Assembly: GCA_028583405.1 (NCBI GenBank)
Contig: CM053263.1
Span: 4,502,715 to 4,566,714 of the forward strand
DNA: 64,000 nucleotides
DNA from: Pogonophryne albipinna
Taxonomy: Eukaryota; Chordata; Actinopteri; Perciformes; Artedidraconidae
Direction of reading: 5' to 3'
Shown: positions 1 through 64,000 of the stretch, piece by piece
Layout of the letters: every line of letters begins with the position of its first letter
How positions within the stretch are numbered: the first letter of the stretch is position 1
Program-made: the position numbers and the translations under genes
Notes under the pieces: generated by a model
Told to the model about the DNA's origin: nothing
Database searches by the model: none
What the model saw: the letters and a program-made list of their open reading frames with translations, nothing else

Positions 1-224
1 TACAGATTTATTACAGAAGTTGAATTGTCTAACTAATATGTAGAACATTAAACGGCAACAACAAATTGATACCACCCCATTATTTGATGAAGACAAGTAA
101 CCCCATGTTCTACATTTATTTCAACATTCAAAGCTTCAATTCAAGTTTTTTTTTAACTTCTTATTGTTGCCCCACCAAAAGATTGCCTTACATCTTTAAT
201 GCCTTACATCTTAGTTTTTTTTAT

Positions 225-296
225 TATATGTACAGCACTTTGGCTCGACCAAAAATCGTTTAAAAATGTGCTATATAAATAAAACTTGATTTGATA
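225..296 (+). repeat. non-LTR retrotransposon 3' tail
   Basis: It contains TACAGCACTTTGG and ends AAATGTGCTATATAAATAAA followed by ACTTGATTTGAT. This is the typical 3' end of a common fish LINE family, and copies on the other strand occur near 13072 and 21038. The rest of 1-416 is intron with nothing else recognised. Confidence 0.55.
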
Positions 297-416
297 AGTG
301 AATAAAGTTATCAGATTAAATAATTTTAGCTTTTTTTCTTATCCAATCAGCTCTTACTCTAAAATGTTCTGGTTTTCTTGTCTCTCATCGCCTGTCTGTT
401 TCTGATTGGTCTTCAG

Positions 417-60460
<60,044 letters not shown>

Positions 60461-61360
60461 CACTGCTTCAATGGACCAAAAAAAGAAAGGAACATAACAC
60501 AAGCACCACATTTACCATGCCTATAGGACACTTTCAGGGGGCTAAACTGAGGGGGCTAGAACCACACACTTCTCAGATACTACGTTTACATTTCCACTGC
60601 ACTATTTCTTCGGCATTTCAATGGAGCAATACAGGTTCACATCTGCCTCTGCTAACTTGACTTTACCAATTTACAACAGCTTAGAATCAAACTGCTTCAG
60701 CGAAAATACACTGTTGGGAGCGTAGGTGCACCATGAAAGCTCAGTCTTCAGATTCCTACTCTACACAAATACAGCGGGTACAAATACAAAAAAATTGAGC
60801 ACAAAGAAAGGTGCATTGAAAAGCAGCATGTAGCGTTTGTGACGATCAGGTCTTATCGAACAGATCTTTTATATCATCAATATCTAATGATAATCAAGAG
60901 TTGAAGATATGTGATCCTTGCATCAATGTGAATAATACATGTAAATCCATAGTGCTTTAAGGCTGAACATAACTGCATGATATTTGAGAGATTTTTATGC
61001 TTCGCTGTATGTGATCGTTATGTCATTAAGTTCATTTGAGTCGTTAACGCTGTGATGTTTTTGACCTTTTCCCTTTACTATAAACCGTTTTGGGCATTTT
61101 ATCTACTTGCATTAGTCTGAATGTGAAAAGTGTAGGTACTGTTGGGTATGTGTGTTTTGTGTACATGGGTTTTGCCTTCTCAATCCACCAGCATCAATAC
61201 AACTTCTGGTGCACTTTGATAAGCATTAAACATTTATAGTTAGATAAAGTTTTAATGATCAGGCATTTTAAACTGAAGTCTGTAAGTCTATTTGTACATC
61301 AGAACTTTTTTTACTTTTAAACTTAAATCAGAAAAATGCAGCATGTGATTTATTATTTAT

Positions 61361-61366
61361 AATAAA
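61361..61366 (+). promoter_or_regulatory. poly(A) signal AATAAA, proximal
   Basis: AATAAA lies about 0.9 kb after the apaf1 stop in an AT-rich context and is followed by a short GT-containing stretch. It is a plausible proximal cleavage signal. Confidence 0.45.
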
Positions 61367-61594
61367 TGTTCACACTGATGTTAAAAGCCGCATTTTGTGC
61401 TTTATCAATTTCTGAATGTTTAGTTTTATACTGGTGATTTGTAACTCCATTCCACTTCACACATCTTTATCTGCATTTTGTCCAGCCTTTCCTGTTGTGA
61501 GCACTTTGAAGCAGGAGTTACAATCTTAAATGAAGCTTTCACTCATGTGGCTTTGTTCAGGCAAATCAAAAATGAATCCTTACTTTGATTTGGC

Positions 61595-61600
61595 AATAAA
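61595..61600 (+). promoter_or_regulatory. poly(A) signal AATAAA, distal
   Basis: AATAAA is followed within 20 nt by a GTGTGTG-like downstream element (GATGAGTGTGTGAC). This makes it the better-looking of the two apaf1 polyadenylation sites. Confidence 0.55.
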
Positions 61601-62207
61601 GATGAGTGTGTGACAGAGGGAAGTGTCCATTGACATTATGTAAACTATCAAACGTATTCATTTCTGTATGGATGATACAGACTGGAGGTCCAGTACGAGT
61701 TGTAAGCATATAAAGACAAGACAATTATAAAAGCCAGGATGCATTTAAACATGTCTGAACATTGATCATGTCATTTTCATGTTGTGCTCTTCCTGATTGG
61801 TGCTTTAAAGTCGGCATAAACTCAATCACTAACCTTACAGTGCTGAGGTCTCTTACTGAATGGCCAACATATTGATGTCTGCTCAGGATTCATTGATACT
61901 GTTGAGTGTAATGTGTTAAAGATTAAACTACACAAGCTATAATGATGAAGATTATATGTGTATCTCTTGATTTTCTTACCTGTCAATCTCCGGTATTTTA
62001 ACTGCTGATCTTGAAACTGATGAAAAGTCATTCTTGTTGTATCTACCATACATATTCTCAACGGACAACTTCAATTACTCGCATTTAGCTCCCTAAAAAT
62101 TGTATATAAATGTAAGGTTACGGTATTTATTTATGCCCTGGTTTTTGCAGAAACTGCATGAAATAAGCATAATATTGAGTTATTGTGCTATTCTGTATTT
62201 CATTCCC

Positions 62208-62325
62208 CACCACCAGGGGGCGTTTCTGCACAAACACTGCGTTATGAACAAAACACTACTTCCGGTTGTGTACTGATGGCGGTTTAGCCTCAACCAGAGC
62301 CCTAGAGAGATCTCTAGGGCTCTGG
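62208..62325 (+). promoter_or_regulatory. possible promoter/insulator motif cluster downstream of apaf1
   Basis: CCACCACCAGGGGGCG (62208-62223) matches the CTCF core. ACTTCCGG (ETS-type, near 62259) and GATGGCGG (YY1-like, near 62275) follow. A perfect 14-bp stem with a 4-nt loop lies at 62294-62325. No convincing gene starts here: the short frame after it is lysine/threonine-rich and unlike any family I know. Between 61618 and 62207 nothing is recognised. Confidence 0.35.
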
Positions 62326-62559
62326 CCTAAACATTTGGAAGAAACGGCATTGGCTAAACATTTTCAATTCTTCTTGAACAAATACACAAGAAAAAGAAAA
62401 ACGAAAACTACAGCAACAAAAATGACGAGGACGAGGAAAGCACCAATGTTAAGGACAACGGCGACTGATATTTAAAGTTTGTTTTTATGCTAGTTTAGCT
62501 AACCCTTCAATCAAGTCCCGCGAGTTCTTATTATACATCCATGGAGTTCACCTGTTTAT

Positions 62560-64000
62560 GTTTATTAAGGATCCCCATTAGCTTTTGCTCTCGACAAAAG
62601 CTACTCTTCCTGGGGTCCGACACTTAAAACAATACAACGATAATACAACAATAATACAACAATAATACAGCAACATTTAGGACATAAGTCCTGACATCAT
62701 TAACAACATTAAAAACATCACCAATATCATCAACAACATGCGATCAAATTAAATTAAGTTAGGGTTCACAGCTCACAAGGGTACATGGTCATTAGTAGAT
62801 GGCCCTTCAATCTCTTCTTGAAAGAGGCTCTGGACTCTATGTCAGCAAGGTATTTTGGCAATGAGTTCCATTCCTTTATAAAGTCACTGAAGATTTCAGA
62901 AGATGTGTCCTGGGTTTAGGTGCCAGTAGATGGCCTGATGTAGCTTGTCTAGTCTTATGGTCATGCTCGTCTCTTGTGTAAACTATTTGATCATAAAAAT
63001 ACAGTGTCTTTTTGCTAAATTGGACATTTTTTAGAAAAGTGATAACACGAGATTGCAGACGTTTCTCAACTGGAAGCCATGATAGGTTTTTATGCATAAC
63101 TCCAATATGAGTGCGCTTCGAACAGTGGAGAGCTAGTCTGGCAGCCTTGTTTTGAGCTATTTGTAATTTCTGTATATGTGTTTTTGCTGCTGATGACCAT
63201 ATGACCGGACAGTACTCAAGATGTGACAAAACCAGAAACTGAATGACTTGTTTCAAAGTGGTTGGTGTTACATACTTTGTACATTTTCTCGCCACAGCTA
63301 TGCTCCTTCCCATTTTAGTTACGATACTGTGTATTTGCTTTGTCCACCGTAAACCAGAATCAAGAACAATGCCAAGCAACTTATTCTCGTTTACCTGTTC
63401 CACTGGCTGACCAGCCAGTGTCAGGCTTCATTGAGGATTGCTGCTTAACATATGTCTGGATCCGAACACCATTGCTTTTGTTTTTGCAATGTTGAGTACC
63501 AGTTTGTTATTGTTTACCCAGTCTGCTATGGCTTTAATCTCTATTTTAAGTAGATAGTTTAACTCACTGCATGCTGATGCTGTACTGTACATTGTGGAAT
63601 GATCAGCATACATTATTACACTGGGCTTATTTAATACGTAAGGAAGGTCATTTGTGAATATAGAATACAACAAAGGCCCAGACGACCTCCCCTGTGGGAC
63701 CCCACACTGCAACACCTTACTTTCAGAAAAGCTCCCATTGAAAAAGACTCGCTGCCTTCTCCTAGTCAGGTAGCTCTCCATCCAACACATAGCAACAGAA
63801 CCAAAGCCATAGCATTTGAGTTTGTTCAGCAGCAGACTATGATCGATTACATCGAAAGCTTTGCTACAGTCTAACATCACAGCTCCTACAAGCCTCCTAT
63901 CATCCATGCTCTTTAACCAGTCGTCGGTCATTGGTGCAAGTGCTGTACTTGTAGAGTGACCATCTCTATAGGCATGTTGGTAGTTCGTTGTCAGATTGTT
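62560..64000 (-). mobile_element. LINE, 3' half, running off the window
   Basis: Minus strand. The 3' end reads GGGGATCC near 62565 with a short hairpin-like AGCTTTTGTCGAGAGCAAAAG (as spelled on that strand), preceded by TTGTATTATTG repeats. Coding sequence runs from the right edge to 62876. The 5' part is outside the window. The clade is uncertain; the RT resembles Jockey/CR1/Rex-type proteins. Confidence 0.8.
62876..63931 (-). pseudogene. LINE reverse transcriptase and C-terminal region, two defects
   Basis: Minus strand, continuing beyond 63931. RT motifs: LVGAVMLDCSKAFDVIDHSL, then YLTRRRQRVFFNGSFSES, LQCGVPQGRSSGPLLYSIF and MYADHSTMY. YADH replaces the YADD catalytic box, so one Asp is lost. 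NKLVLNIAKTKAMVFGS follows. An in-frame TGA at 63428-63430 breaks the frame; the same frame resumes LLGIVLDSGLRWTKQIH and ends near 62876. It is clearly inactive. Confidence 0.85.

Larger units (their letters stand above)
60461..61617 (+). other. apaf1: apaf1 3' untranslated region (probable extent)
   Basis: Non-repetitive, AT-rich sequence follows the stop codon. Two canonical AATAAA hexamers occur, at 61361-61366 and 61595-61600. The mRNA end is inferred to lie 10-30 nt after one of them; the second gives the end used here. Confidence 0.6.

Noticed and set aside
62266..62475. Lys/Thr-rich short frame after the motif cluster as a new gene
   Set aside because: It has no ATG start, no recognisable domain, and it ends shortly before a LINE. 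The evidence is too weak.

Overview
The window is teleost nuclear DNA. Evidence: the host gene has vertebrate exon/intron structure with GT..AG introns, there are many long CA/GT and TA microsatellites, and the repeat set (L2/CR1-like and RTE-like LINEs, an L1-Tx1 LINE, a DIRS retroelement, hAT and TTAA-target MITEs) is typical of ray-finned fish. The species cannot be read from the sequence.

One host gene dominates: apaf1 (apoptotic peptidase activating factor 1) on the + strand. Twenty-two coding exons run from 417 to the stop at 60458-60460. The window opens inside the gene: the CARD and the Walker A part of the NB-ARC domain lie to the left. Exons 417-529 to 4761-4945 encode the Walker B side of the NB-ARC, the winged-helix and the helical domains. 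The last fifteen exons (5572-60460) encode the two WD40 propellers, nearly one blade per exon, all joined in phase 0. No exon expected from the vertebrate protein is missing. One is damaged: exon 5572-5699 is one base too long, which puts a TGA in the first WD40 blade. A possible extra, phase-compatible exon lies at 15834-15950.

Layout: 1-10.4 kb holds closely spaced exons with small LINE and MITE insertions. 10.4-24.3 kb holds more widely spaced exons, with two copies of a 1.15-kb TTAA-flanked transposon (11012-12153, 22629-23782). 24.3-32.2 kb is the intron before the penultimate exon and carries a 6.3-kb degenerate DIRS element (25502-31768) with its diagnostic internal complementary region. 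32.4-60.3 kb is a single 27.9-kb last intron. It holds a third copy of the TTAA transposon, an RTE-like LINE with perfect 13-bp target duplications (34968-42725) split by an opposite-strand L1-Tx1 LINE (37821-42204), a mariner fragment, several MITEs including a 1.39-kb hAT element with an 8-bp target duplication, and large microsatellites. 60.3-61.6 kb is the last exon and 3' UTR. 62.2-62.3 kb has a small cluster of promoter- or insulator-like motifs, and 62.56-64 kb is the 3' half of another LINE on the minus strand.

The host protein would act as the cytochrome-c sensor and apoptosome scaffold. Everything else recognisable is mobile DNA or repeat. The observations most worth checking are the apaf1 frameshift, the candidate duplicate exon, the DIRS architecture, and the TTAA transposon family that carries a nested palindromic element and a conserved open reading frame start.
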